64,000 nt of DNA from positions 12,342,888-12,406,887 of the forward strand of contig NC_133778.1 of assembly GCF_003597395.2 (NCBI RefSeq), written 5' to 3'. This stretch comes from Chelonoidis abingdonii (Eukaryota > Chordata > Testudines > Testudinidae). Position numbers and translations under genes: made by a program. Position 1 is the first letter of the stretch. Every line of letters begins with the position of its first letter. Below the pieces are notes generated by a model. The model was not told the origin of the DNA. It did not search any database and saw only the letters and a list, made by a program, of their open reading frames with translations. Positions 11,450-22,108 of the stretch are shown here, piece by piece.

Positions 11450-12286
11450 CATATATACTCGTTCATAAACCAAATTTTTTTAGTGAAAAAGGGAAGCACC
11501 AGAGAAGGGGGTCGGCTAATGAACGGGTATAGAGAGGGAGAGGTGGGACACAGCCCCTCCCCCTCCAACAGAGGGAGCAGGGAGAGGCAGCACAACCGGC
11601 AGAGCCAGAAGGGAAGAGGCAGGGCCAGCATCTCTCCACTTCTGGCCACACTGCTCTCCGACCAGCCTCCAAAGCAGCTGCAGCTCCGGGGCTGGCAGGC
11701 TGCAGCCATGCCGCTTGGCCTCACCCCCCCAGAGCAAGCTGCCACCGTGCTGCCCGGCCCAGCCTGCTGGAACATGCTGCAGCTGCGTTGCCCGGTCTGG
11801 CCCACCGGAGCAGGCTGCGGCCTCACTGCCCAGCCTGTCGGAGCAGCTCCAGCCAGGCCAGAGATATCCTTCCCTGGTCCTCCCCAGATAAGTGGGAAGG
11901 GATGGGGAGAGTGTGGGGGTCCTGGGGCAGGGGTGGGGGTCATGTGGGGGATGGTCACAGGGGTCACTCCCCTGACTCCCAGCTTCTCCCCCACAAAAAA
12001 TTTCCCCACCAGTTGCTGTCCCGGCCCTTCAGGGTAAGCAGCTGGCAGGGCGGGACACTTTGTTTACTTAGGTTTACCTCTGTGTCTGTGGATGCTTGAG
12101 GTAAACAAACCATCTCGGCCCACCAGCGGCTTATCCTGATGGCCCAGGAGCCAAAGTTTGTTAACCCCTGAATTATAGGGTTGGCTTATCAATGGGTTGG
12201 ATAAGTAAAAAATGGAAATTTTTTACTTATCCATCTTGGAGAGGGTCAAATTATAAATGAACCAGCTTATGATCAAGTATATGAAT
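11450..12286. mobile_element. TIR DNA transposon inserted in CR1
   Basis: Left end ATATACTCGTTCATAAACC; the reverse complement of the right end reads ATACTTGATCATAAGC. The interior is GC-rich and includes, near 12050-12172, a segment with GTAAACAAACCATCTCGGCCC and TTTGTTAACCCCTG that resembles the 3' part of the hAT family at 37512. The 223-codon frame across 11366-12037 reads from CR1 into this element and is not a gene. The superfamily was not resolved. Confidence 0.6.
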
Positions 12287-12387
12287 GATTAGTCTTCTTA
12301 ACAACTGCAACACATCATTGACTCATATTCAATTTGTAATCCACTCCAACACCCAGATCCTTTTCAGCAGTACTACCACCTAGTCAG

Positions 12388-12588
12388 TTATTCTCCCATT
12401 TTGTAGTTGTGCTTCTGATTTCTCCTTACTACGTATAGTACTTTGCACTTATCCTTATTGAATTTCATCTTGTTGATTTCAGACCAATTCTCTAATTTTT
12501 CCAGGTCATTTTGAAATAGAATTATGTCCTCCAAAGTGCTTGTGACCCTTCCTGGTTTAATCTCATCTACATATTTTATAACCCCCAC
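12388..12588 (-). pseudogene. CR1 RT C-terminal fragment
   Basis: A 66-codon frame with LENWSEINKMKFNKDKCKVL, the conserved segment just after the catalytic region in CR1 reverse transcriptase (the same segment appears at 40083 and 43950). The rest of the domain is split by insertions or truncated. CR1 RT copies its RNA at a nicked chromosomal target; this fragment has no catalytic motif. Confidence 0.7.
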
Positions 12589-12589
12589 C

Positions 12590-13376
12590 CACTAGCCCCA
12601 CTTTGCCTCAGTCTCAGCTACTGCCCAGTCCCCACCTAGTCCTCATTCACTGGGGCAGACTGCAGTATAAGCCACTCATCACAGGCAAAGGGGTTTGGAT
12701 CTGCTGCCTCTGGCTTCCCAAAGGCTGCCCATGCAACCCAGTACCTAATAAGCCTTACCAGGCCTGCAGCCTGGGGCTTTGCTAGGAAAGAGCTCCCAGG
12801 GCCGGCGCTACCATTTAGGCGACCTAGGCAATGGCCTAGGGCACCAGAATTTTTGGGGGGCGGCATGGGGCTCCGGGGGACCTACCGCAGTCATGCCGGC
12901 AGATGGTCCCCTGCTGTAAAAGCTCCGGTGGAGCTGCAGCAGTCATGCCGGCGGACGGTGCGCTGGTCTAAAGGCTCCAGCGGACCTACCGCAGTCATGC
13001 CTGCGGCAGGTCCACCGGAGCCTTTAGACGAGCGGACCACCCGCCGGCATGACTGCGGCAGCTCCACTGGAGCTGCGGGGGGACGGCGAAACGGCCGTCT
13101 GCCTAGGGCATCAGAAAACCTGGCACCGCTCCTGAGAGCTCCCCAGCTCCCTTGACTTTTCCCCAGCCCTGCTCCACTCCAGATACCTAGTTAAGCTCCC
13201 TACAACCAAGCCCTTCTCACTTGGAACACAGCCTTTTTATACAGGCCAGCTGCCGCCTGATTGGGGTGTGGCCCAGCTGCATCCACTTCCCCAATCAGCC
13301 CAGCTTTTAGAGCTGCAGCTCTCTCCAGGGCTGGTTTAAACCCTTCAGGGCAGGAGTGAGGAAGCACCCTGCTACA
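12590..13376 (+). mobile_element. LTR fragment related to the one at 38341, with nested hAT
   Basis: Excluding 12797-13134, this matches the second half of the LTR at 38341-39046 in order: CTTTGCCTCAGT, TCACTGGGGCAGACTGCAGT, CCACTCATCA, CTCTCCAGGGCTG, CCCTTCAGGGC and the terminus CACCCTGCTACA. The first part of the LTR is absent. It sits inside the antisense CR1. Confidence 0.7.
12797..13134 (+). mobile_element. Nonautonomous hAT element, 338 bp, nested in LTR
   Basis: Starts CAGGGCCGGCGCTACC and ends TGGCACCGCTCCTG. Perfect 8-bp target duplication AGAGCTCC at 12789-12796 and 13135-13142. The interior holds at least four variants of GCAGTCATGCCGGC, one of them inverted. This is the youngest layer of a hAT-in-LTR-in-CR1 stack. 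Confidence 0.92.
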
Positions 13377-13858
13377 CTTCCTATTCACTAGCCAGTAACC
13401 CTGTCAAAGGAGGAAATTAGGTTGGCTTGGCTTGATTTGTTTTTGACAAATTCCTGTTCCTTATAATCCTATTGTCCTCTAGGTGGTTACAAACTGTTTA
13501 ATAATTTGTTCAAGTATTTTTCGAGGTATCAAAGTTAGGCTATAATTTCCCACGTCCTCTTTGTTTCACTTTTTAAAGATAGGTACTATGTTTGCTCTTC
13601 TCCAGTTCTCTACAACCTCACCTGTCCTCTATGAGTTTTTGAAGACAATTGCTAACAGTTTTGAGATTGCTTCATCTAGTTCTTTAAGTACCCTAAGATG
13701 AATTTCATCAAGCCTTACTGACTTGAATACATTTAACTTATCTAAATATTCTTTAATGTGTTCTTTCCCTATTTTGGCTTGTGTTCCTTCCTCTTAATAT
13801 TAATTGTGTTGAATATCTAATCACCATTAATCTTCTTAGTCAAAACTGAAGCAAAATA

Positions 13859-14461
13859 TATATATCCAAGAGGCATATCATGTGAAAGGCAGATGATTGC
13901 TCCTCTGCATCAATCAGTTTATTCATTTTAAAAGGAAATAATGAGACGTTAATAAATGAAGGGGGGTGGGGGAGAATTGTGAAGCTTAGTTATTATTTAT
14001 CTACTGTATATGTCCAAATACCCTCACAAAGTGCTTACTTGTCTGGCTGCCTAACTGTTTTCACTGTATGAAATATTCTTATCTTGGCTGTCACCCCAAA
14101 TGAAGAATGACTATGTATTTTTGTAACTGGAAAAGCACCATTTAGATCAGCTATTTTAACCTTACTTTCATGTCATTAAAATCAGTTTTTACTTCCTGCA
14201 GGAAAAGAAAGAAAGGGAGACACATGCATCTTCTTTTAGAAAGGGTTGTTCATGTTACTATTTTAGGAAGGTGTTTATATGTTTTGTAAGTGTATTTATA
14301 TTTTGGAGGACAAAATTGCCTTTAAAAGAAAAGTATCTGTATACAAGCAAGTAGAAAGGATCAGTGTTGACTACAGTAACATTGTGACATCTTCTCCAGA
14401 AAAACTGCTTTTGCAGCAAAGAAACATCATTTAAGATAAGAGCTTCTAGCAGTTTAGAAAG
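13859..14461. other. Unique-looking flank, re-read in degraded form after the gap
   Basis: No repeat or gene recognised. The sequence itself recurs, with many small losses, at about 15255-15785 (see findings). Confidence 0.6.
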
Positions 14462-14596
14462 TAAGGCCTGGTCTACACTACGCGTTTAAATCGATTTAAA
14501 GAGCGTTAAATCGATTTAATGCTGTACCCGTCCACACTACAATGCCCTTTATGTCGATATAAAGGGCTCTTTAAATCGATTTCTGTACTCCACCCC

Positions 14597-14621
14597 NNNN
14601 NNNNNNNNNNNNNNNNNNNNN
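14597..14621. other. Assembly gap (25 N)
   Basis: A run of exactly 25 N, a round placeholder size, so the true gap length is unknown. Confidence 0.99.
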
Positions 14622-14639
14622 CGTCTGTCGGCTCGCCCC

Positions 14640-15794
14640 TGAGCAACCCCGTACTGGGCTCCCCGCTCTTGACTTTTCCACGCTGCTCCTCCCGACCCTC
14701 GTTGCTTCCCCGCTTCTACTTGGCACCGCTTTTTATAAGGCCGCTTCCGATGCTGGGTGTGGCCAGTGGATCCTTCCACCCCGACCAGTTTTAGATGCAA
14801 CGCTCTCAGGGTGGTTTTCCACCTCGGCAGAGTGAGCGCTGCTCACTTCTCTTCAGCCCGTCCCCTGTCCTAAGAAGGCAATTAGGTTGGCTTAGGTGAC
14901 TTTGATATTTGGCCATTCTGTTCCCTTCTTCACTATTGTTCTGGTGTTACACCTGTTATCTTTTCGTCATTTCGAAGGTCATAAAGTTCGGTTTTTCGTC
15001 TCTGTTTCTTTTTCAGATCGTCTAAATGTTTTGTTGCTTTTCTCCCTCTCTAATCCTGTTTATAAAGTTTTGCACGCCATGCTACCGTTTTGACAGCTTG
15101 TCTAATCTTTTTTCAAGTACGGAACCTAAAAGGATTTCAATAACTTACTGCTTGAAATCTTACATTACTAAATTTTTTTGTGTTCTTTCCTCTATTGGCT
15201 TGTGTTTTCTCTTAATTTATTGGTTGGATATTAAATACAATTAATCTTCTATCAAGACTGAGCAAATATATTATATAAGAAGGCAATAATCTGTGAAAGG
15301 CAGATGATTGTTGTGCATTCATCAGTTTTTCATTATAAAGGAAATGAACGTTAATATGAGGGGGAGGGGGAATGTAAGTTAGTTATTATTTATAATATAG
15401 ATATGTATCTCACAAGTTGCTTAACTTGTCTGGCTGTAACTGTTTCAAACTGATAATAGATATTCATTATTGTGTAACAAAATGAAGAATGATATGTATT
15501 TGTAACTGGAAGCAATTTTAGATGCTATTTTAAACATACTTAATGTCATTAAATGTTATACTTATGCAGGAAGAAAGAGGGGAGAACATGCATCTTTTTT
15601 ATAGAAGGGTTGTTCAGTTAGTTTTAGGAAGGTTTTTATTTTGTAAGTCGTTTTTTTTGGAGGACAAATTGCTTTAAAAGAAAGTATCTGTACAAACAGT
15701 GAAAGATCAGTGTTGATACAGATAATCTGTGAATTTCTACACGAAAAAATGCTTTGCAGCAAGATCATTGAAAGCTTGCAGTTTGAAAGTGGTG
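14640..15794 (+). repeat. Degraded second copy of 13100-14464
   Basis: Colinear with the sequence before the gap: LTR end, CR1 part, unique flank, then the Harbinger left end. Anchors: AATTAGGTTGGCTT at 13415 and 14880; AGGGTTGTTCA at 14242 and 15606. Between these anchors the spacing is 827 versus 726 bases, a net loss of about 12 percent, made of many one- to few-base deletions. This looks like uncorrected long-read sequence more than a biological duplication. Confidence 0.85.
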
Positions 15795-17910
15795 GTTAAT
15801 CGATAAGGACGTTTACAATCGTATGCTGTACCGATCCTACACATTAGACTTTATTGTCGATATACGCTATTAAGGATTTAGTAATAAAATGACTTGCTCT
15901 GTAACTGATGATAGTCCCTCCCGAAGGATGCGGTATTGAATATTGATAGTTCAAAAATCGGATTACAGTAGTGTGAGAAAATTGAACGTATTGGCTCCGG
16001 GCCGGTTCCCACAGTGACACTGAAACGCTTCTGGACGACAGAAATCTGAAACTGAGCAGCGCGGCAGGTAAAACAGGAAATAAGCGCGACATTTGAATTA
16101 CATTATCTCTGTGTTGCCAAGCGTGGAGCTTGATCAAAAGGGTGGCGATGCAGTCCTCAACAAAAAAGAGTCAAATGGACGGTTGGGATACTGGATTGAT
16201 GCTTTATGATGAGAAATCTGTGTTAGAGTCGGTTACAGGAACGAAATGCAAAAGCGGTTTGACAAAATTCCAAGCTACCGTGTGCGGACAACCGTAAGGA
16301 AGCCAGCGATCACTGGGCTTCATGGGGGAAGGGAGGGAATATGAGGACCAGTTCCAAGTCCCAGCAGTCTCTGAAAAGTTTTGCAATTGCTTGGCTGAGC
16401 CTCAATGATTAGCTTCAAAACCATGGTCTGGCGTGGTATAGGGAAATAAGTCTACAAGGAATTCAAACCACCCCAAACATGTTGAAGAAAGAGGGAAGAA
16501 ATCATTTCTTGTACTTCTTTCAGTAGTCACTAATGTGGTTGATGCTGCTGGTAGAACGCGATGCTACACGCAGTGAAGAGACTATCGTCTTTACCTCTCT
16601 CTGGTAGACGGTGCATAGGCTGGTACGTTCCCTGAACCTGCGAAATAATGCTCAAATATAATGAGGAGAATGATTCCCTGGTTTATTAGTAGATAGGACA
16701 GATGACTATAGCATCTTTCATCGATAGAACTGGGCTTCAGCCCCTCTTTCCTGTGGAAAGACAGATTCTGTACTGCTGGACTGTCAGCGGGGAAGGCTGA
16801 CTCCTGCATTTTTAGTTTCACTAAACAAGTCTTGTTTCTTATTCCTGTTGCAATTCTTTAAATTCAACAATGGGGGGGGACAACTGCAGGTAGCCAGGAG
16901 GTTGGGAGGAGGAGAAGCAACAGATGGGGTTGTATCAGGGATCCCTTGAATGACTGGAAAAAAGAAGTGTGCTCTGATAATGGTCTCTAGTACATTGCTT
17001 ATTAGGCAGAATGGACTCTATATTTGTAGAAACATAAGGGGGGGATTAGATCAGTCAAGTGAGTCATCCCTATTTGTGCTTTTGCGTTGCCGCCGGCGAT
17101 TTTAGCCGCGGGCATCCATGAATGAAGCGGACAGTAGAGAGAGGAGAGATAACTGTCAATCTCATTGCAGTTTCATCCCGTAGACGGTCGAGAACGAACC
17201 GGGTAAACATGTCTGCTATATTGAAAAGCAAATGATGCTGCTGTGTGAGTGGAAGTATCGGCAATCTCTCTCGAGATAGTGAACATATACGTGAGAAAAA
17301 AAAAGCTGGAACGGGCTCATGAGTTGGTGGTGCTATGGACGCTGCAGGGAATCCGAAATGGCGGAAGAGATTGTCACTGAGTGTTTCCCGGAGAAGGAGA
17401 CGACGTTTACCAGAACCCCCGTAGACATTAAAGATCAACCTGAATCAGGGCGGAGAGAGACTGCGGTGACTATCAGGAATAGCTACGGAGCGCTACCTAC
17501 AATGCAACGCTCAGAATGACAGTTAGAGTGGAAGGGTTGTAAATTGTTGAACGCCAACTGAATTTGTGATGGACGCACAACTCCGAATTACTGTGCCTAG
17601 TGTGGCCGCATGAAATCGAAATTATAATATCAGTTTTATAAAACCGATTTTAGCAAATTCGATTTTATCCCGTAGTATAGACGTGGCCTAAGTTAGGTAG
17701 TCACGGTCTGTGATCCACTCATAGGACTGTTTAGAGATTCCTAAATCTTTTCAAACCAGTTCAGCCCTTCTCTAGGATGAATTTAGTGAAATTATTATCT
17801 TTAGAGGTGTCAATTTGATGCAACATGTTAAAAACGTACCTTCTATTCATGGAATTAGAATTTATTTTCTATTCTTTTGAATAGTACTAGAATGCCACAT
17901 AAAAATGATA

Positions 17911-18455
17911 GAGACAAGGTAGATGAGGTAATATTTTTTATTGGACCAACTTTTATTGGTGGAAGAGAAATTTCAAGCTTCACCAAGCTGTTCTTCAGGT
18001 GTGGAAAAAGTATTCAGTGTCATGGCTAAATACAAGCTGGGACATATGTGTTAACCTCTTATGTTTAACAATGTCACAGGAGACCACTTAATTGCCCACT
18101 TCATTTTAACAACTCTACAGTCACAGGATAAAGGAGGGTTAGTAGGTTACAAACTGTTATAATGAACTATAAAACCAGCATCTCTGAGTCCATGATTTTT
18201 AGTGTCTAGCAGAGTGATGAATTTAAGTTCCCAAAGCTTGTCTTTTGAAGGTGTTGTGTAGGTTTCCTTGGAGGATGAGAACTGAGGTTATTCCTTCCCC
18301 CACTTTTCACAGTTTGTAACCTACTAACCCTCCTTTGTCCTACAACTGCAGAGGTGTTAATTGCCCACTTCATTTTAAGAGGTCCCTGAAACATGAATTA
18401 ACCCTTTATGCTTAACAATCTGTTCCACCTTGTATTTGGCTGTGACTAAGGTTAC
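17911..18455 (-). mobile_element. Penelope-like element end with internal hairpin
   Basis: Antisense, the left part (17911-18010) has the layout of a Penelope-like 3' terminus: CTGAAGA core, short stem, GAAA, then a run of about 60 bases containing TTGGTCCAATAAAA. Further in, about 18016-18160 is the inverted complement of about 18305-18452 (for example ACCTACTAACCCTCCTTT against its complement at 18135-18152). The family assignment rests on the hammerhead-like core and on similarity in layout to the ends at 19331 and 45652. Confidence 0.5.
17971..17998 (-). ncRNA. Hammerhead-ribozyme-like core
   Basis: On the minus strand CTGAAGA (17998-17992) is followed by a 5-bp stem AGCTT/AAGCT with a GGTG loop and then GAAA (17974-17971). 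CTGANGA, stem II and GAAA are the conserved elements of a hammerhead, known from Penelope-like elements. Stem III and the cleavage site cannot be assigned with confidence. This is a motif-level call, not evidence of activity. Confidence 0.5.
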
Positions 18456-18467
18456 AAAACTGTCTCA

Positions 18468-18757
18468 GGGTATGGCTATACTCACACTTCACAGCGCTGC
18501 AACTTTCGCACTCAGGGGTGTGAAAAAACACCCCCCTGAGTGCAGCAAGATACAGCACTGTAAAGCGTGAGTGTAATCAGCGCGGCTCCCAGCACTGCAC
18601 GCTACACCCGTAAAGGATGTGGTTTACATTCAGCGCTGGGAGAGCTCTCTCCCAGCGCTGCCACTCCGACCACACTCACACTTCAAAGCGCTGCTGCAGA
18701 AGCACTCCCGCAGCACTGCCGCGGCAGTGCTTTGAAATTCCAAGTGTAGCCATACCC
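18468..18757. mobile_element. Harbinger-type MITE, 290 bp
   Basis: Ends GGGTATGGCTATACTC and AAGTGTAGCCATACCC are inverted repeats, flanked by TCA (18465-18467) and TTA (18758-18760), near-matching 3-bp duplications. It carries three exact CAGCGCTG palindromes (18492, 18631, 18653), the same word that is repeated near both ends of the Harbinger element at 22112. Confidence 0.75.
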
Positions 18758-18760
18758 TTA

Positions 18761-19330
18761 GATTCAGGCCAGATTGCTAGATTAGGGCCACAGAGGTCAC
18801 AGATTCTGATTTTTCATGACCTCCAGGACATTTGGTCTTGAGCTGTCAGCCCCAGATGGCAGGGCTTGGGCTGTCAGTTCCGCCTCCCACACACCTGCCA
18901 GTGACAGGGATTGGGCTTCAGCCCCACACTGGGGTGCTTGGGCTTCTGTGAACTTTTGTTTATTGCCTGCAACCTGTCTGTGACTTTAACTAACCAAAAT
19001 GACCAAGATAAAACCTTAACCCTAGCTGTGATACTCTGATTACATAATATCTTAAAACAATGTATATCAAAATTATAATACACAAGTCAAAATGGGACAA
19101 TAAAGTCAAAAATAGTTTTTACCCTATCAAAACAAAATGTTTCAACATTAACAAAATGAAATTAAAAGGCTGAAACTATTCATTCTGACACTTTCCTGCA
19201 AAATGCTTAGATTTTGACAAAACTGCAGTTTCCAACAGAAAAGTGTTCTCTCTAAAATATTTCAACCAGTTCCGATTACAAGCATTCAGCATTACTACCA
19301 GTTATTATGAAGCACACAGTTACTTATAAA
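18761..19330. other. No recognised feature
   Basis: Unique-looking AT-rich sequence; no family recognised. Confidence 0.5.
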
Positions 19331-19524
19331 GAACAGGAGTATTTGTGGCACCTTAGAGACTAACAAATTTATTTCAGCATAAGCTTTTGTGAGCTACAGC
19401 TCACTTCTTCGGATGCATAGAATGGAACACAGAGACAGGAGATATTTATACATACAGAGAACATGAAAAGGTGGAAGTATGCATACCAACAGGAAGAGTC
19501 TAATCAATTGAGATGAGCTATCAT
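19331..19524 (-). mobile_element. Penelope-like element 3' end, antisense
   Basis: The antisense sequence gives the turtle Penelope-like terminus: GGTGCCACAAATACTCCTGTT at the outer end and AATAAATTTGTTAGTCTC just inside, matching the layout of the sense copy at 45652-45745. 5'-truncated, as usual for these copies. The TA-flanked transposon at 19527 begins right at its inner limit. Confidence 0.75.
19385..19412 (-). ncRNA. Mutated hammerhead-like core
   Basis: On the minus strand CCGAAGA (19412-19406) stands where CTGAAGA is expected. It is followed by a perfect 6-bp stem (GTGAGC/GCTCAC, 19404-19389) and AAAA (19388-19385) where GAAA is expected. The stem is kept but two conserved bases are lost, so self-cleavage is not expected. 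Confidence 0.5.
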
Positions 19525-19526
19525 TA

Positions 19527-20981
19527 GGGCTGTCAAGCGATTAAAAAAATTAATCACGATTAATCACTGATGTTGCACTCCATGTTTTATAAAAATGTTT
19601 AAGTATGATATGATGTAACTGGAATATGTTTTTTGCAAAAGTTCTGTGTAAGGTATCATTGCAAAGTTTGTAATCTATGGAGTGTGCTCATCCTATTTGT
19701 ATGAATGTATCAGTCTTGTATCTGAAATTAGGAATATGAAATATAATTGAGTTGTAGTTGAGTTGTAGTTATGCATTCACCTTATGCATTATGTAATTGA
19801 GTTGTAGTTATGCATTCACCTCATACAAGTACTGTGGTGCAATCTCTTTATCATTAAAGTTGAACTTAAAAATGTAGAATTATGTAAAAAAACAAAACAA
19901 CGTAAAACAATTTGCAGATGCTGCTGCCTGCTTCTTGTTTCAATAAACAGGGGGAGGGATACCTCAGTGGTTTGAGCACTGGCCTACTAAACCCAGAGTT
20001 GTGAGCTCAATCCTTGAGGGGCCATCTGAGGCAAAATCAATATTTGGTCCTGCTAGTGAAGGCAGGGGGCTAGACTTGATGACCTTCTAGTTCTGAGATA
20101 GTTATATCTCCACTTATTTAAAAATGTCACTTGAAAGAGAGAACAGGCATTCACATGGCACTTTTGCAGCCAGCACTGCGAGGTATTTACATGCCAGATA
20201 TAAAAATTTTATTAAAGTAAATGTTTGAAATGAAATATACACAAGCTGAGAGGGAAGGTACTGTACATCTGTGGTCAGGCTTGGGTTATGGGGGGTTACA
20301 GATACCGTTTGCAAGGATGAAAAGATACATACATATCACATAATTGGCAGACCCAGATTGGGGTGCAAGGGTTTTTAAAGTGTCAGTGGATAAGTGGGCT
20401 TGGGTTCGCCACCCATGGGATGAATAAGGAGTCCAAGTCAGTATCGGTGGAGCAGATAGGGTTACTAATCATTCATATGCCCCTTCATACTATCTGGCAT
20501 GTAAATACCTTGCAACACCAGCTGCAAAAGTGCCATGCAAATGCCTGTTTTCGCTTTCAAGTGACATTAAAAAAGAAGCAGACAGCAGTATCTTCCATCA
20601 ATGTAAATAAATAAGAATAAGAAGTAGGACTGAATGGACTTGTAGGCTCTAAAATTTTACACTGTTTTGTTTTTGAGTGTAGTCATGTAACCAAAAAAAA
20701 TCTGCATTTATAAGTTACTTTCACAACAGAGATTGCATGTCAGTATTTGTATGAGGGAATTGAAAAATACTATCTTTTGTTTATCATTTTTACAGTGCAC
20801 ATATTTGTAATATAAAGTGAGCACTGTGCACTTTGCATTGTGTTGTAATTGAAATCAATATTGAAAATGTAGAAGAACAACAAATATTAAATTTCAACTA
20901 GTATTCTATTGTTAAAAGTGCAATTAATTGCAATTAATTTTGAGTTAATCACATGAGTTAACTGCAATTAATTGACAGCTC
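19527..20981. mobile_element. TA-flanked DNA transposon with internal inverted repeat
   Basis: Ends GGGCTGTCAAGCG and its imperfect inverted match (reverse complement GAGCTGTCAATTAA), both AT-rich with ATTAATC-type words, flanked by TA at 19525-19526 and 20982-20983. Inside, about 20120-20205 is the inverted complement of about 20490-20570. A tRNA-headed SINE is inserted at 19951. No transposase frame seen. Confidence 0.65.
19951..20107 (+). mobile_element. Cryptodire-type tRNA-derived SINE
   Basis: The tRNA-like head has an A-box-like TACCTCAGTGGTTTGAG and a B-box-like GAGTTGTGAGCTCAATCC (near 19996). It is followed by GGGCTAGACTTGATGACCTTC, the CR1-related tail segment. This is the polymerase III SINE of cryptodiran turtles and the best single clue to the organism. 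Confidence 0.8.
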
Positions 20982-20998
20982 TAATATTTATTCAAAAC

Positions 20999-22108
20999 AG
21001 ATGGCTATTTTCAGGTGTTTATAACACCTTCCAGGCTGAAATTTGACAAATTTGATCTCTGCTTGAAAACATTCTCTCTTTTGAATGTTTTAAAATGACC
21101 TCATTCTCAAAAATAACTTTCAACCGTTTTGGAGACAGAAGAGTGGAAAACTACATTTGTCATTACAACCAATAGTTATTTAAAAAAAAAGCTGTTACAT
21201 GTTAACAGGAAGAAGAAATTTACAATTTCTTTGGGAGTTGGCCCTTTGCACATATGCCTTCCAATGGTCCAACAAAAACAGATTTTCTTTACGCTGAGAA
21301 GTTGTTTTTTTTAAATACATTGTGGGTATGCACTGAATTTTGTTCTAAGATCAATAATCTGCCACTTCAATCCATTTACAATCATGCAAATGTGACATGT
21401 ATATGGACTAGATATGTCCATTGAGTATGTGATCTCGCAGCAGTCTACTGGAGTTACACATGAACGAATAAAAAGTTGAGCTAAAATTTCATTTTTAGGC
21501 CCCCAGATGTGCAAACAGCTCCAGATAAATCAACCCACGCATCTATGCAGAGCTCCAAACTTTTCAGTGGGACTCTGCACGGATATATAAGGGAGCTCAT
21601 TTGGGGCCTTTAACATATAAAAGAATGTGGAATATGATCTGTGATGATACCTACTGAAGAGAGAATATAGAAGGATGTAGAGCATCATTTCACACGATAT
21701 GTAAAATCATGCATGGAAGGCATGCAAAATAGCCTGTCTTTTTGCAAATTAGCCCCAAAATAAAGGAAGCAAAAAGTCAATGATATAAAGCCAGATAGTA
21801 ACTAAGAAATAAATAAAGACATTACATAAATACATATATACATTTGAGAGAAAAATTAATGGGCAAGATAAAAGTAGCACAAAAACAGACCCCCAGTCCA
21901 TCAAAGCACTTACACACATGCTTATTTTTAAGCCTGAGAGCTGTCCCACTGAAGTCATTGGGACTCCTCACAAGCATGCTTAACTTTAAGCATAAGGGTT
22001 TTGCTAGATTAGCGCCCTAGTGTCTCAACAGAGCCATGCTGTAGAGGTCAGTATTATATCCAAGCCCCAGCTGCTTTCAAGATGATTCTAAAGTCACTAA
22101 GAACCCAC
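20999..22108. other. No recognised feature
   Basis: Unique-looking AT-rich sequence. A CACTGAAGTCATTGGGACTC word at 21949 belongs to a motif that recurs widely in sauropsid repeats. Confidence 0.5.

Larger units (their letters stand above)
10889..13858 (-). mobile_element. CR1 LINE, antisense, interrupted twice
   Basis: The 3' untranslated end begins near 10889 (antisense GAATCTTAGAAATATAGGGCC). CR1 sequence continues to about 11448, resumes at about 12290-12590 and again at about 13390-13858. The missing pieces are replaced by a TIR element (11450-12286) and an LTR fragment (12590-13376). Translated on the minus strand, 12588-12388 gives the RT C-terminal motif WSEINKMKFNKDKCKVLY, and 13858-13400 corresponds to the part of the RT domain around the linker and fingers. 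The order of pieces proves one insertion later split. Confidence 0.85.
14465..17688. mobile_element. Harbinger-type DNA transposon, broken by an N gap
   Basis: Left end GGCCTGGTCTACACTACGCG and right end ATAGACGTGGCC are inverted repeats of the Harbinger family also seen at 54090. Both sides carry the 3-bp duplication TAA (14462-14464 and 17689-17691). The left 132 bp look clean. After the gap the sequence first repeats the upstream flank and only then re-enters the element near 15795. The true element is therefore shorter than the span, and its interior cannot be trusted. No transposase frame can be read. Confidence 0.7.

Noticed and set aside
11366..12037. 223-codon open frame, one of the longest in the window
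   Set aside because: It runs from CR1 sequence into a GC-rich TIR element; the residues are Pro/Gly/Ala-rich without domain features, and an equally open frame exists on the other strand.
14640..15794. Genuine segmental duplication
   Set aside because: The losses are dense, small and begin exactly at an N gap, while repeats elsewhere in the window are not degraded this way; assembly error is more likely, though unproven.
19951..20030. tRNA-like sequence with A- and B-box motifs
   Set aside because: It is the degenerate head of a SINE followed by a CR1-related tail; it does not fold as a canonical tRNA gene.
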